The position numbers were made by a program, and so were the translations under genes. Under the pieces are notes generated by a model, which saw nothing but the letters and a program-made list of their open reading frames with translations, made no database searches and was not told where the DNA came from. 64,000 nucleotides of DNA, taken from the NCBI GenBank assembly GCA_960531495.1, contig OY482860.1, positions 3,182,357 to 3,246,356 of the forward strand. Direction: 5' to 3'. Each line of letters begins with the position of its first letter. Position 1 is the stretch's first letter. The stretch comes from Zeus faber (taxonomy: Eukaryota > Chordata > Actinopteri > Zeiformes > Zeidae). Positions 35,135 through 47,484 of the stretch are shown here, piece after piece.

Positions 35135-36868
35135 TAATGGTCCGATGGCAACACTGAGACTACTCTTGTTAAGGTCTTCAATGACATCCGTCTAAACACA
35201 GACAGTGGCATAATTTCTGTCTCCGTGGATCTGGCTCTCAGTGCTTTATTTGGCACGGTCAACTATAACATATCACTAGACCGGCTGGAAAACTTATTTG
35301 CATCGTACTTATATGACAGGGACTACTTGTGTCTATAGGTAATTACACATCTGAGTGGACAGAAATTTACATTTACATTTACATTTTAGTCATTTAGCAG
35401 ACGCTTTTATCCAAAGCGACTTACAGTTGTTCAAACACCGACGGACGCAGCCATAAGGAGCAATTAGGGGTTAAGTGTCTTGCTCAAGGACACTACAGCG
35501 TGCAAGCAGGAGGAGCCTGGGATCGAACCAGCAACCTTTAGATCACTAGACCACCAGCTCTACCGCCTGAGCTACCCCCCCCATGACATGCAGAGTTCCA
35601 CAAGGCTCCATTCTGGGGCCTCTTCTGTTTAACATCTACATGCGCCCAATGACTCAGATTAAGGAAAAAAACTAAATATGTTACCATAATTACACAGACG
35701 ACACACACATTTACATAAACATATCACCAGGGGACTATGGTCCAATACAATCACTGAGCGAGTGAATTGAACAAATCAACAATTGGATGTGCCAGAATTT
35801 TCTCCAATTAAACAAAAACAAAACTGATGTTATTGTTTTTGGAGCCAAGGAGGAACGACTTAAAGTCAACACTCAGCTTCAATCGGTAATGTTAAAAAAG
35901 CACAAACCAAGCCAGAAATCTTGGTGTAGTCATGGACTCGGACCTAAATTTCAACAGCCACTTTAAAACAATAACAATGTCAGCCTACTGTCACCTTAAG
36001 AACATATCAAGGATTAAAGGACTTATCTCTCAGCAGAATTTGGAAAAACTTGTCTGTGCATTCATCTTTAGTACACTAGACTACTGTGACGGTGTCTTTA
36101 CAGGTCTCCCTAAAAGATCAATCAGACATTTGCAGTTGATTCAGAACGCTGCTGCTAGAGTCCTCCCTAAAACCAAGAAAGTGGATCACAACACTGCAGT
36201 TCTCATATCTTTACACTGGCTTCCTGTCCGTTGAAAGAATTGATTTAAAAATACTACTGTTGGTTAATAAAGCACGGAATGATTTAGGCCCAAAATGCAT
36301 TTCTTGTCTTCTGCCACGTTATGAACCATCCAGACCTCTCAGGTCGTCTGGGACAGGTCTGCTTTCTGTCCCCAGAGTCAAAACGAAACATGAAGAAGCA
36401 GCGTTTAGTTTTTATGCACCACATAAAACTGCAGATCTGCTGCATCTGCTGCTTTCACCTCTTTTTAATCAAGGCTGAAGACTTATCTGTTTGCCTAGGC
36501 TAGGATATTGCGTTGACAAGGTAAAAGGCAATTCTGGGAATATGTGAAATAATTGTAAACAAAGAAAAGATCTCCAGACTGTTCCTGCAGGGCTAGGGTC
36601 ACCTTGACAAGGTAAAACACTATTGTGGGAATAGGAGAAATAATTCTGAACAAAGAGTAAAACAAGTTTTCTGTCATTCATCTCTTGCATTGCACTGTAT
36701 TTTTTATGCATTCTATGTATTCTATTTTTTAACTTTATTCATTCTATGTCCTTTTGTAATGTGTTTTCTGTTGCATTTTGTCTTAATGCTTTTGATGTTT
36801 TATGTAAAGCACATTGAATTGCTTTGTTGTTTAATTGTTTTACATAAAAAAATAAACCTACCTTGCCT
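35135..36868 (+). mobile_element. L2/Rex-type LINE fragment (CR1 superfamily), decayed
   Basis: A 5'-truncated LINE inside an L1 fragment. Translated pieces give DIRLNTDSG, VPQGSILGPLLFNIYM (RT motif B), an eroded YADDT-like YTDDTHIYI, QINNWMCQNFLQLNKNKT, and then a frame at 35932-36234 with LVCAFIFSTLDYCDGVFTGL and LIQNAAARVL. The run at 36260-36478 gives RYEPSRPLRSSGTGLLSVPR. These are hallmarks of fish L2/Rex1-like LINEs. Several stops and frame changes interrupt it, for example after LCL near 35337 and between the 36234 and 36260 pieces. A SINE splits it at 35365-35582. The 3' end reaches about 36868. Confidence 0.8.
35365..35582 (-). mobile_element. tRNA-derived SINE with L2-type tail
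   Basis: On the minus strand the head reads GGTAGCTCAGGCGGTAGAG, with RNA polymerase III box A (TAGCTCAGGCGG, about 35563-35574) and box B (GGTTCGATCCC, 35519-35529). The body contains TGAGCAAGACACTTAACCCC. The tail reads AAGTCGCTTTGGATAAAAGC, GTCTGCTAAATGACT and (ATGTAA)n, the widespread fish SINE/L2 3' tail. It sits inside the RT-coding part of the L2-type LINE: the flanks are about VITHLSGQ on the left and CRVPQGSILG on the right. Confidence 0.9.
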
Positions 36869-38385
36869 TGATATGCTTGGATGACTCGCACCCCCACATC
36901 CCGCAATTTTAACTGCATACTCAAACAGCACAGATTGAGCGCTGGTGTTTCTGGGGTGGTGTGGCACTGGGGGATTGGTGTGGGGGTTTGTGCGGGCGGG
37001 GGGCGACCAGATGGGCCCCCTGCAGGCTATGTTCAGGTCCGGGTGCCTTGCCTCTGGCGCCAGGGGGTTTCTGGCCTGCTGCAACACAGCGGGGCTGCTC
37101 GGCATCGTGGGTATGGGTTGCGGTGCCGGAGGCAGCGGTGGTGGAGGGGCCGCATATCTGGCTGTCTGTGGGTGGTGGTGGTGCTCTGTTCGCCTGAGGG
37201 GGGTTGATGCTGGGGTGCCCTGGGATTTGCGCACTCGGCGTCGTGGTCCACCTCGCCAGTTGCGGTATGGTGGCCTCACCTTTGCGCAGGGCGTTGGTGG
37301 GCATGAGGGCCATACTGGGTTGCCTGCAGGACGGGCGGTCTGTCTGTGCTTGCGGGTGCGTCTTATGCGCTTCATTGGTGCAGGGTCACTTCGTTATCTC
37401 TGGGTCCGGTTTGTGCATCTCGGTCATGCGTGGGTGTTGCTCCGCGGGCTCCCGGCTTCTCTGTGGGTTGCGGGGTCTTCTGTGGCTGCGGTGGACTGCC
37501 CTCAGAGCTTTCCTGAGGTCAAGAGGTGTCTATACTCCAATAAAATAAAAAATAAGATGGGTCACTTTATTTTCTAGTAAGTTTCTGATAGGCTGATTTT
37601 CTTTTCTTGGCTGTTTGAGGTGGTTGGGATATTTTTCTATCTGAGGATGCCCTTCTTTATTTGTGAATGTTCATCCACATCGACAGTTTACTGACCACAA
37701 CAAGCTACAATGCTTTATTAAATTAATGGTGGCTGCCTTTCACTTCTTGCACGTGCCTGATTTCTGCATTCTTGCTGGGAAAGGCATGGTGGACTCTGCT
37801 ACCAACAATGGAAACAGCGGAGCACATACTGTACATAACTACAATACATCGAATGGCTGTTTCTTTTTTTTTCAATTTTTTTTAACCTGTGCTGTCAGCA
37901 TGCTCGGCATACAACACAGAGTATTTGTATGCCATTGCATTCAGGACAGAGTTAGTCTGCAAGTGGAGTTCAAGTTCTCAACCTCCAATGCAACTCTTTA
38001 TTAATTCTTAAATCATCAAGAACTGCTGCAATAACTCTGTCCTGTGGATGACCTGTAGAATGACAAGAGCACAGTTTTTGGTTATACAGAACCACCACCA
38101 GCCCCTCTCTTTGGAGAACTATTTATCATGTTTGGCTCTATAAACAACTGATCACTACTCCAAGAGGGGGAGAATCACCACAGGTGAGACAAATAAACAT
38201 AGAAACAAACAACATTTACACAAAAACATGAACATTGGATGACAACATGTATTGAAAAACAGTGAGGTCCAGGAACTACAACTGGTCACGTGGCCTCTTC
38301 CTGTCATAATTATGGCAGTAAATGAGGGAGGAAACGAGAGGAATGCAACCAGGAGGGTGCTGGGGTGCACTCAAAGAAGGGGTGG

Positions 38386-38387
<2 letters not shown>

Positions 38388-38471
<84 letters not shown>

Positions 38472-38514
38472 GTGCGTACGTGCGTACGTGCGTGTGTGCG
38501 TGCGTGCGTGTGTG

Positions 38515-38585
<71 letters not shown>
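38388..38585. repeat. (GT)n microsatellite pair inside the L1 3' region
   Basis: GT tracts at 38388-38466 and 38513-38585, separated by GCGTGTGCGTACGTGC variants. Confidence 0.97.
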
Positions 38586-38588
<3 letters not shown>

Positions 38589-40519
38589 TGTCCACCAGTG
38601 AGTGTACATGACTTATCCCCATAGGTACTGGTGTAGAAGGCCGGTATTATGTCGCAGCGCCTCCAAGCAGCGGAAGGGACCCCGAAGCCCCCCGAACTCC
38701 ACAGGAAATCCCCAGGTACCCTGCCCTGCGGCCACAGAAGACCCCCGGGCCCCCTGGGAAGCCAGAGGGCCGTGGAGCAACCCCCACGCCTAGCCCCGAG
38801 GAGCATGACCCAGTCCCAGGGAGCACGAGGAGACCCCGCACACCAGGGGCGCACACATACAACCAACCCCCGGGTGCAGGCACAAGACGCAGCCGCCGGC
38901 ACAGACCCCGGGCCATGGGCACAAGGCACGGACCGCGGGCCAGGATCACGGCCCCACAGGGACCGACAGGGCCCGCCCCACCGCAGCCGATCAGACGCCC
39001 CGCCCGGCGTGAGTGCCCATCTAGTAGCAGCGTGTGCCCAGCGTGGGGCATCTTGATGTTCGCCACCCCCCCCACGGCGATGCCGGCAGGCCGCAGGTAT
39101 ACAGTTCCTCTGCCACCCCCAGCACCCGATGCTCAATGTGTGCTGTTGGTAATTGCAGTTAAATTGCAGAGTTGGGGGTGCGAGTCCTTCAGGCAAGTCG
39201 AACCCGAATCACTCGCACCCCTCCTGTCCCGCAGACCCTGGTCCGATGGAGTGTTGTTCGGAGTAGGATTGGTGTCGAGTGTATGTGTTCTAAGCTAATG
39301 TGAGTGGGAATAAAATTTTGGGATGGACGAGAAGCACGCTTGGGCAGAAGCGTGACAGGCAAAATGGCAGCTGCCTGTTGCATCCCCACCCACATAGCCT
39401 GCACCCCGCCTATCCTGCAAGCCCTTCGCCTATCCCCCAAGCGAGTCGCGACCGCATCGATCCAGGGGCGCAGCAGGCCGGGGAGCAACCATGCAGACCC
39501 CCCTCCCCCAATCTAACCGTGCCCCAGTGCGCCCACCTCCTGTACCTGGTGGCAGCCAACCTCCAGCGATCAACCAAGGGCGCAGAGTGTCCGCCATGCC
39601 CCTCCGCCATGATGGGCAGCTCCGCGCCCCCATCAGGCCCCTGTCAGCCCCCAGCCGCAGAACATGCGGACTACAGAACAGAGGGCGGCAGGCGGCACCA
39701 CCAACCACAGCTTGACCCCCCAGCGACGAGCGCAGAAGGCAATTACCTTGGCAGCCCCGTGTGATGACAGGAGACCGCACCCCACGAAGGAGGCCACATG
39801 GTGAGCCCCGCGTCCAGCACAGCCAGCCAGGTTCAGGACTCAGGTTAACAGGACCAGACGGAACACCTAACTAGCCATGGCACGACGGGCCACACCCCCC
39901 ATGGGACACAGAAGGGCACACAGGCCCAGCCACCCCGCCCACAGGGCGGGCGACCCCAGCGGCTCCCCAACCATGGGGCCCGAGGTCCGAACCAGCGACC
40001 CACACCCCCCGCCCCCAACCCTAGCCCAGAACCCACAACCACGCCTGGAACCTACACACGGACTCCAGCTGCAGGTACTCCCCGGGAGCACGTCAGCTCA
40101 ACTCAGGTAAAGGAGCGGGCACCACCACCCAGCTCCCCCGTGGGGCCCCAGGATCCCCCAAGAACACTGGCCTACACACCACGGATGTCCCCAGAGCCGC
40201 CCAGGCATCCACCCAACTGCGGAGCCCCGGCAGACCAGGAGGACCCCCACATGCCCCAAAGCACAACGACATTGCACCGACTTCGGAAGACTCAAGTATT
40301 AAATGATGGAGTTATGTCAGTGATAAAAGTAGCCCATTCACTAAATGAATCAACATTGTTTTGGGATATTTGGCCATTGTTAAGGCGATCAAAATGGGTT
40401 GGTAGTGTTTCAGTGGTGGGTTGACTGAGGAAAGGTCACCGAGAAGACATATAGACGGGGAGAATGGAAGGCTGCGACACAGAAGGGTTGATAAGCTTCT
40501 TGGTGATGTTGGTCCAGAA

Positions 40520-43500
40520 TGCTAGGAAAGGAGCCAGAAGGCATGAAATAAGCCATCTCTGGTATCAAGGGAACAGTGGGAGCAAATGTCTTCATCCACA
40601 AAACCCATTTTGAACATTTTGTGTTCCGTGATATGGGCTCTGTGCAAAATCTTACATTGGATGAGTTGTATTTTGGAGTTGCAGGTCATAGAAAAGGTGT
40701 TGTCGCAAATAAGCTTCCAAAGGTTGATATCGGTGAGAACAGCAAGGTTCTCTCTCTTTTCCATATCATTGTAGATAGAGATAAGGTGTCGTCTGTTTTT
40801 AATAAAAGTTTGTATATTCTGGAGAAGGGATTTTTTAAGTGACCGATATGAGTGAGATGTTCAATCATTTCAGATGGTTGTAGGATATTGTTCGTCAATT
40901 TGATTTGAACTTTTAAGAGACTGCTGTAATTGAAGGAATTGAAGGAAGCCGTGGCCACCAATATTATACCTTTGGGTTAAGGTTGGGAAGGATATAAGCG
41001 AATTGTTTTCAAAAATGTGTTCCAGATGAGTAATTCCTTGTCTTTTCCAAGACCTAAAGATTATAGGTTTGTTTTTAACCAAGAAATCTGGGTTGTGGCA
41101 GATTGGCGTGAATTTGTTTGGAGATAGAGTGTGACCACTGAGTTTGAGAAATTTCCACCAGGCTGACAGAGTTGTTGCAATAAATGGGTTTTTAAAGCAA
41201 GTATGTTTCCTTATAGATTCAGTAAGGAATGGGAGATCGGATAATGATTACTCCTGACATTCACATTGTTCAATGTCTCGCATCCATTGGCCAATTGTTG
41301 CTCTGGTTGTAACCATTTAATTATAAATTGATGATGGTTTGCTAGATAGTAGTATCTAAAGTTTGGGGCTGCTATGCCTCCACAGTCTTTGTTGTTCTGT
41401 AGTGTTGCTAGTTTAATTCTCAGTTTCTTGTATTTTCAATACAATTTTGTTGACTATTGAGTCGAGATTATTAAACCAATGATTGGTTGGTTGGTTGCAC
41501 TGGGGTCATTGAAAATATATAGTTTATTTTTGGAAGTATATTCATTTTCACTGCTGCTATCCTACCAATTAGTGAGATGGGTAGGTGTTTCCTTCGAATT
41601 AGGTCTTCTTCAATGGATTTGAGCAATGGAGTGAAGTTAAGGGTAAACAAATCTAATAGATTGGGGTAGATATCAAGCCAAGGTATCTAATATAGCCCAT
41701 TGTCATGGTTAAGTTTCATGGTTAAGTTTCTGGGTTGCAGCATTACAGTCCACCCCAATGAGTGGTAAGACTGTGGTTTTAGTCCAATTTATTAAATAGT
41801 CTGAGATAGCTGAGAATTTAGATATAAGATTGAACACCTCCAGTAGGGATGATATTGGGTTCCGTATGTACAACAGGATATTGTATGCATACAAACTGAT
41901 TATGTGAACAGAGTTTCCTGTTTGTACGCCTACAATATTTCTGTTTTGACGGAGAGCCGCCACGAGGGGTTCAATAAAGATGGCGAATAGTAAAGGGGAG
42001 AGCGGACATCCTTGTCTTGTGCCGCGTTGTAGAGTGAAACGCTCTGAAGTGTAACCATTGGTGATGACAGAAGCAGATGGAGAGTTGTAGAGGATTCTGA
42101 TCCATTGAACGAGGGACTCTCCAAAGCCAAATTTGTTGATGATTGAAAAGAGATATGTCCAATTAACTCTATCAAATGCTTTTTCGGCATCCAAAGAGGC
42201 AATAATATTATTAAAGTTGTTCCTTTTAGATATGCTCATCAGACTGAATAAACTACGCATATTGCTGGATGAGTGTCTGCCTTTGTCAAAGCCTGTTTGA
42301 TCTGTGTTAATTATAAATGGAATTACTTTTTCAATTCTGTTGGTTAGTGTTTTACTTATAATCTTATGGTCGCAATTAACAAGGCTTATGGGTCTGTAAC
42401 TGGAGGTGAGGGTTGGGTCCTTTTTGGGTTTGAGCGAAACCGAAATGAGAGCAGTATTCAAGTGCGGAGGCATAGTGGAGGTTGACTTGACCTCTGTAAC
42501 CATTGTGATGAATAATGGGGAGATAAGTGGCCAGAAGTGTTTATAAAATTCCACTGGGTAGCTATCTGATCCAGGTGATTTATTGTTGGGCATAGAGAAG
42601 AGCGCTTTCCTGAGTTCTTCAAGAGTAAGTGGTTGATCTAAGGTGGTTGCCTGCTCCGTGGAAAGTTGAGGAAGGTCAATATCATCGAGGAATGAGTGAA
42701 TGTTTGATATATTCGATTCATTATCCGAGTGATATAGGTTATTATAAAAGTCTCTAAATATGTTATTGATGTCTTGAGTAAGGTGTGTTATGTGTTATTC
42801 TAATGTTATTCTACCCTGTGAATCTTTGAGAAATGTACCTGATTTGTCATTGTATTCATTGTATTCATGTGTTCGTTGCATAAGGAATAGTGTCTTTTGA
42901 TGGATGATAGTTTCAAGTTGAGATGTAATTGTCCTGATTTCATTTCGGATTTGCTCAGAAGGTGAGTGGGCTTGTTGGGAGTGCAACTCCTTTAGTCGCT
43001 GTTCGAGTTTATTTTTGGCATTCTTGTCCTTTCTTTTTCTTGTGAGTGGAGAATGAAATAATACCACCTCTTAGAACTGCCTTAGCTGTTTCCCAAAGTA
43101 AGCATGGTGATATTTCTGGGGAGTCATTCAGTTCAATGAAGGAACTCCATTCTCATGAAAAGAAATGGTTAAATGGTTGGGAAATGGTTCTTTATCTGTC
43201 AAAAGTGAGGTGTTAAACCACCACCTGCCGGGAGGGTTCCTGTTTGTTTCATTTATCAGGTTGAAACTAATCGGCCCGTGATCGGAAATTACAATAGGGT
43301 GGATTTCTGGATTATTGATTTTGGACAGTCCGCAGTTACTTGTCAAGAAAAGGTCAATTCTAGAGAAACTTTGGTGGGGTGGTGAATAATATGTGTATTC
43401 TCTAGAATGTGGGTTATTTGATCGCCAACAATCCCCAAGAGCAATATCACTCATATATTGTTTTATAGTGTCCGACGAACGCCAGGATTTGGGAATATTT

Positions 43501-43845
43501 CTGGCTTGAGAACGGTCTAAATTTGGATCCAGTACTGTGTTGAAGTCTCCTGCCAGTATGATAATTGATTCAGAGTTCTAAATTGCAAAGCTAAATTTTA
43601 TTTTGATATGGGATACTCTTATTGATCAGTATAGATACACCTCTTTTTTTTGAGTTGTATGATGCGGAAAACATCTGATTAACCCATTTAGCTTTGAGTT
43701 TGAGGTGCTCAGATGCAGTGAGGTGGGTTTCTTGCAGTAGACAGAAGCTGGGGTTCATCTTGGTGAGGTGAGTTAGGATTTTGAAAAGTTTAGCAGGTGA
43801 GCCCAAGCCTCTCACATTCCAACTAACAAACTTAATGGGTGTCAT
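40520..43845 (-). pseudogene. L1 ORF2 remnant (endonuclease, reverse transcriptase)
   Basis: The endonuclease starts near 43845 with KFVSWNVRGLGSP and LLQETHLT, and keeps ISDHGPI near 43270. RT lies at about 42593-41709: NNKSPGSDSYPVEFYKHFW, YRPISLVNCDHKI, QTGFDKGRHSSSNMR, SLDAEKAFDRVNW (motif A), QRGTRQGCPLSPLLFAIF (motif B). The YADD box is damaged and reads YAYN near 41890. The C-terminal Cys/His part appears near 40.6 kb (CSHCSLDTRDGLFHAFW). Frames are split by several stops and shifts (for example near 43.5, 43.1 and 42.7 kb), so no active product is expected. Confidence 0.85.
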
Positions 43846-44349
43846 TGAAGCTAGTTAGGGGGCGATGGCACAGTGCATCCAAGGCAATAGCTTTACTACC
43901 GTTCCCATGCTTTCCCATAGATAAGTCTGGGGTTTCCTCCTTTATATTCCTTTTCACTGCCATAGTATTGTAGAAAGTTTGTAGGTACATAGATAGATAC
44001 ATAACTACGCAAACAAATGACAAGTAGACAAAGATAAAGGAGACATTAGACATACATAAAGTGAGAGACATGATAGAGTGAGAGTGATAGGAGAAGTAAG
44101 GAGAGCGGGATTAGGGAGGTGAGATGATGAGAGAAGTAGGGAGGGGGAATTAGGAAGGTGAGATGAGAGTGAGCGATATTTTAAATCCTGACATAGATAG
44201 CATGCCTTTTCCGTCTATATTTAATTTGTCAACAACCATCTATATGCGTTTACCCTTCTGCGGGTTCTCCTTCAGGACAGGATACAGCACTTTCTGTCGG
44301 TCGTTGATCTCCCGGGGGAATTGATCGTTTATGCCCAGCGCTGTTCATT

Positions 44350-44709
44350 TCAGCTCCAGTCCTTTGCTTTTAACCAACTCTTTGTGCTTGAAATGTACAA
44401 ACTAAGCAATGATGGAGAAAGTCTTTCACCATATTTTCTGGGGACTCGGTGTTGTTCTCTGGGATCCCAGAAAATATGAGGTTGTCCCGCATACTTCTGG
44501 ATTGAATATCCAGTCTCTTTCATTATTTTCTTTTCTTTTTTTACAACTTCCATCTCCGCTGTGAGACGCTTCGCAGAGGTTTTTAGATCCGCGTTGTCTT
44601 TTTGCATCTCGCCGACCGTGCGGTGCAGGAAATCAAGACTGGCTTTGATCTCGGTAATGTCTCGGAGAAGTGGACCAAGCATGTCCAGCTTCTTGTTAAT
44701 CTCATCCAA
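44350..44709 (-). pseudogene. L1 ORF1 remnant (coiled-coil RNA-binding protein)
   Basis: A minus-strand frame of about 119 codons, starting MDEINKKLDMLGPLLRDITE with heptad-like Leu spacing (LDFLHRTVGEMQ, LKTSAKRLTAEMEVV). This is the coiled-coil part of L1 ORF1. Next should come the RRM and C-terminal domains, but only a scrambled YAGQPHIFWDPREQHRVP piece remains, so it is broken. L1 ORF1 proteins trimerise through the coiled coil and coat the element RNA. Confidence 0.7.
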
Positions 44710-45621
44710 GACACTAACCTCTATGGCGCCCGGTATGAGATCGTCTGTGTCCGTTGCTGAGTCGGTCTTCTTCCTTTTGTGGGATTATTGCGGTCCTGGT
44801 TGCCTTCCACCACGTACGCGTTTATAAAAAAAATCGATATAATCCTCAAGGTTCTCCACTTTGGTTTTGCGCGGTGTTCCCTTTTTTATATATATATATA
44901 AATATTATTTGCAATTCGCTTTGTTATTTTGTCTGAGGTGGAGCCACCGGTGCGTTAGTTAGTGTAGCAGGGTGCCGCCATGTTGGGTCTCCACTCACTA
45001 CTCACTTCCGCTTCCGTCTTCTCACGAGATCACAGCATGCTCCCCTCCACCTCGAATGGCTGTTTCTTATAAAATGCCACTTAAATAAGTTATTAAATAT
45101 GGGATTTTTTAGAAATTCTTACATATTTCCACTTTAACTGTCTAAGAATGAGGTGTACTCAAAATAATGAATCATTGGATCAACTTGAGAAGGATGGCTT
45201 AAATTTGTAATACATTCTTATGCTAAATATATATCTATACTTTCTACTTTTATTCAACTTGAAAGTGAGATGTCCTTTTAACTTGAGAAAGCTATTGGAG
45301 TTACCAATCCAAGCAATTTCTCAATATTCATCCAAATTACTCATTTTTTGCAGCGTGCAGCCCTTATGCGTGCGTAGTCGTCATCATCATTCTGGTTGAA
45401 TTCCAGAGACGACGACACCTTTCACGTGGCAGATCGGCGCATTTGGACGATGCCATCTGGCATGAAACGCTCCTCTCACATGGTTTGGCCATGGAATCTA
45501 ACACCTAAATAAATACAATCTGAGCAAAGACAGCGTCTCAGTGTACACACACTTGTACCCTTTAAAGAAAGACCATCTATTCTGGAAGTCCATTTATCTG
45601 CATGCTCATGCTCAAACAAAG

Positions 45622-45653
<32 letters not shown>

Positions 45654-45919
45654 TACACCTTCATGCCCTATCACAGTCTTGAGTGGGCTCAAGCCAAACA
45701 TAAATGCCTGCTCACACACACACACACACACACCTGCACACACACATGCAAAGATGCAGACTGCTCAGCTAGTGACCTGCAGCCCCACCCCATCGTCATG
45801 TCATCACCCGTGGGCTATTAATGGGTGATTGTCATAGTAACCAGTGCTGTGCCACGGGGAACAGGTCACCAGTAAATCTGACACTTATTTATTTTTTATT
45901 TTTTCATGCATTCACACTG

Positions 45920-46640
45920 GGGGTGGGGGGGTGAGAGGAAAGAAAAGGGTGGAGGAGGTGAGAAGAATAGATCAAACCAGAGATGAGAGGAAGGGAAAGA
46001 AAAGGAGAAACCAAGTAGAAAAGAGGAAGAAAGTGAGGAGAGTATGACAGGAGAGGGGAGGGGAGGAGAGTAGAAGAGAAGAGGAGGCGAGTTGAGGAAG
46101 ATGGAGAGATGAGGAAATGAGAAGGATAGAATGGGGAGGAGAAAAGAAAAGAAGGGGTGGAGAGGAAAATGGAGGAGAGGAGATGAGGGAAGAAAAGGAG
46201 AGTATATTGGAGCGGGGATGAGAGGAGAGGAGAATAGAGAAGGATGGAGGAGTGGGGAAGGGGGGAGAGGAAAGGAGGTGAGAGGACAGGAGAGGTAAAA
46301 AGAAGGATGGAGTGGAGTGTAGAGGGGGTGAGGGGAGAGGGAGATGAAAGGAGAAGGACTCAATCCTTCGGAGAGGAGGAGAAAGGAGAAAATAAGAGGG
46401 GAGGAAATGAACATGATGGAGAAGGTAGGAGAGGATAGAAGGATGGAGGAGAAGAAGAGAGAAGAGTGGAGAGAAGGGTAGTGGAGTAAAGTGAGAATGG
46501 GAATGAGCAGAAAAGCGGGGAGAAGAGGTGGGGGTAAAAGAGGTGTTGAAAGGCAGGGTGAGGGCAGATGGGAGGATGGTGAGGAGGATGGGATGGTCCT
46601 CTGAGGATGGAGGAGTAAGATAGATGTGAGGCCGGAGGAA
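45920..46640. repeat. Purine-rich block, about 700 bp (GGAGA/GAGGA-type)
   Basis: The + strand is almost wholly A and G (GAGGGGAGGGGAGGAGAG, GAAAAGAAAAGAAGGGG and similar), with few pyrimidines. The 286-codon minus-strand open frame over it is a composition artefact rich in Ser, Pro and Leu. Confidence 0.9.
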
Positions 46641-46776
46641 GGTTTTAGTATCTTACAATTGGTCTCTGGAGTCCCTTTGGCCTTTTTGCCAACCCTCATC
46701 GCCACTCCATAGATCCGGCTCTGAGCTATCTTCCCCCTCCGTTTCCAGTGGGACATTGGAGCCCTGGTGCTTTGAA

Positions 46777-46923
<147 letters not shown>

Positions 46924-47126
46924 AACAGAATACATTACGTATTACTATAATATTTTCAGAGTGTAATTTGAAATAGACTCATGGAGTCCATTAACATTGA
47001 CTGCTGTTTGTGGGTTATTTCCACTAGTGTTTTTATCACATTTCCACTAATTCTACCTCCCACCCCCTCTCCCTTCCTCTATCTTTCAATCCCTCTCTCC
47101 TTCTGTCCTACACCTCTCCTCCTCAG

Positions 47127-47402
47127 CGGACTCGTCCCCGTCCACCCCGCAGCCGACGGACCCCGCTGCGTGCCCCCCTCCGGCCCCAGCGCTGCCCTGG
47201 TCCGCGGGGTCGATTGGTGGTGGCGGCGGAGCCAGGGGGGGAGGAGGGGAGGCAGGGAAGTACTGCTGCCTGTGCGGCGCCTGGTTCAACAACCCCCTGA
47301 TGGCCCAGCAGCACTACGAGGGCAAGAAGCACCGCAGGAACGCTGCCCGGGCGCGACTCGTGGAGCAGCTCGCCGGGAGCCTGGATGCCACCGAGACCAC
47401 AG
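47127..47402 (+). CDS. zmat4: zmat4-like internal coding exon (Pro/Gly-rich linker and zinc finger 3)
   Basis: The 276-nt exon enters in phase 1: the G carried from the previous exon plus CG gives Ala. It leaves in phase 1 before GTCAGC at 47403. It encodes a Ser/Pro/Gly-rich linker of about 45 residues, including [14 protein letters not shown]. Then comes a complete U1-type finger ([23 protein letters not shown]) and the [13 protein letters not shown] helix. The motif [16 protein letters not shown] is a ZMAT4 signature. A long pyrimidine tract ending CCTCCTCAG precedes the exon. Its linker half is very GC-rich compared with the AT-rich introns, and it is unlike the human linker I remember. 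The finger 4 exon that should follow in phase 1 was not found up to base 64000. Confidence 0.93.
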
Positions 47403-47442
47403 GTCAGCTGCTCCACGCAAGTGTGTGTGTGTGGGGGGGAGG

Positions 47443-47484
47443 GGGTGCCACTGAAGTGCCACTGAAGTGCCACTGAAGTGCCAA
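47443..47484. repeat. 11-bp tandem repeat just after a zmat4 exon
   Basis: GTGCCACTGAA is repeated three and a half times, starting about 40 bp after the donor site. Confidence 0.85.

Larger units (their letters stand above)
34965..37555 (+). mobile_element. L1 3' fragment (+), interrupted by an L2-type LINE
   Basis: Two pieces, about 34965-35134 and 36869-37555, are adjacent in the L1 at 37.87-45.05 kb when that copy is read on its own strand. Piece one matches near TTAGTTTAGAACACACGCAC and GGAGGGGTGCGAGTGATTC. Piece two resumes at TGACTCGCACCCCC and continues through GTCTTCTGTGGC to an A-rich AATAAAATAAAAAATAAG end. Only 3' untranslated sequence is present. The break at 35134/36869 holds another LINE, so this L1 is the older element. 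Confidence 0.7.
37866..45051 (-). mobile_element. L1-type LINE, about 7.2 kb, apparently full length but dead
   Basis: A 17-bp perfect target duplication, TCGAATGGCTGTTTCTT, lies at 37849-37865 and 45052-45068. In element sense (minus) the order is: a short leader (45051 to about 44.7 kb), ORF1 (about 44.35-44.71 kb), ORF2 endonuclease and RT (about 43.85-40.5 kb), a 2.4-kb 3' region rich in C/G with an internal (CA)n tract, and an A-rich end abutting the left duplication. Reading frames carry many stops. The same 3' region is found twice more in the window, so this family is repeatedly active here. Presence of ORF1, a coiled-coil protein, and the endonuclease SDH motif place it in the L1 clade. 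Confidence 0.88.

Noticed and set aside
35519-35574. Possible tRNA gene on the minus strand
   Set aside because: Boxes A and B are present but there is no complete cloverleaf or 3' acceptor partner, and the body and tail are those of a SINE.
38276-39196. 306-codon minus-strand open frame with His-Thr runs
   Set aside because: It crosses a (GT)n tract and the G/C-rich 3' region of an L1, which is noncoding in that family.
45896-46756. 286-codon minus-strand open frame rich in Ser, Pro and Leu
   Set aside because: It is the pyrimidine-strand reading of a purine-rich simple-sequence block. No domain is present.
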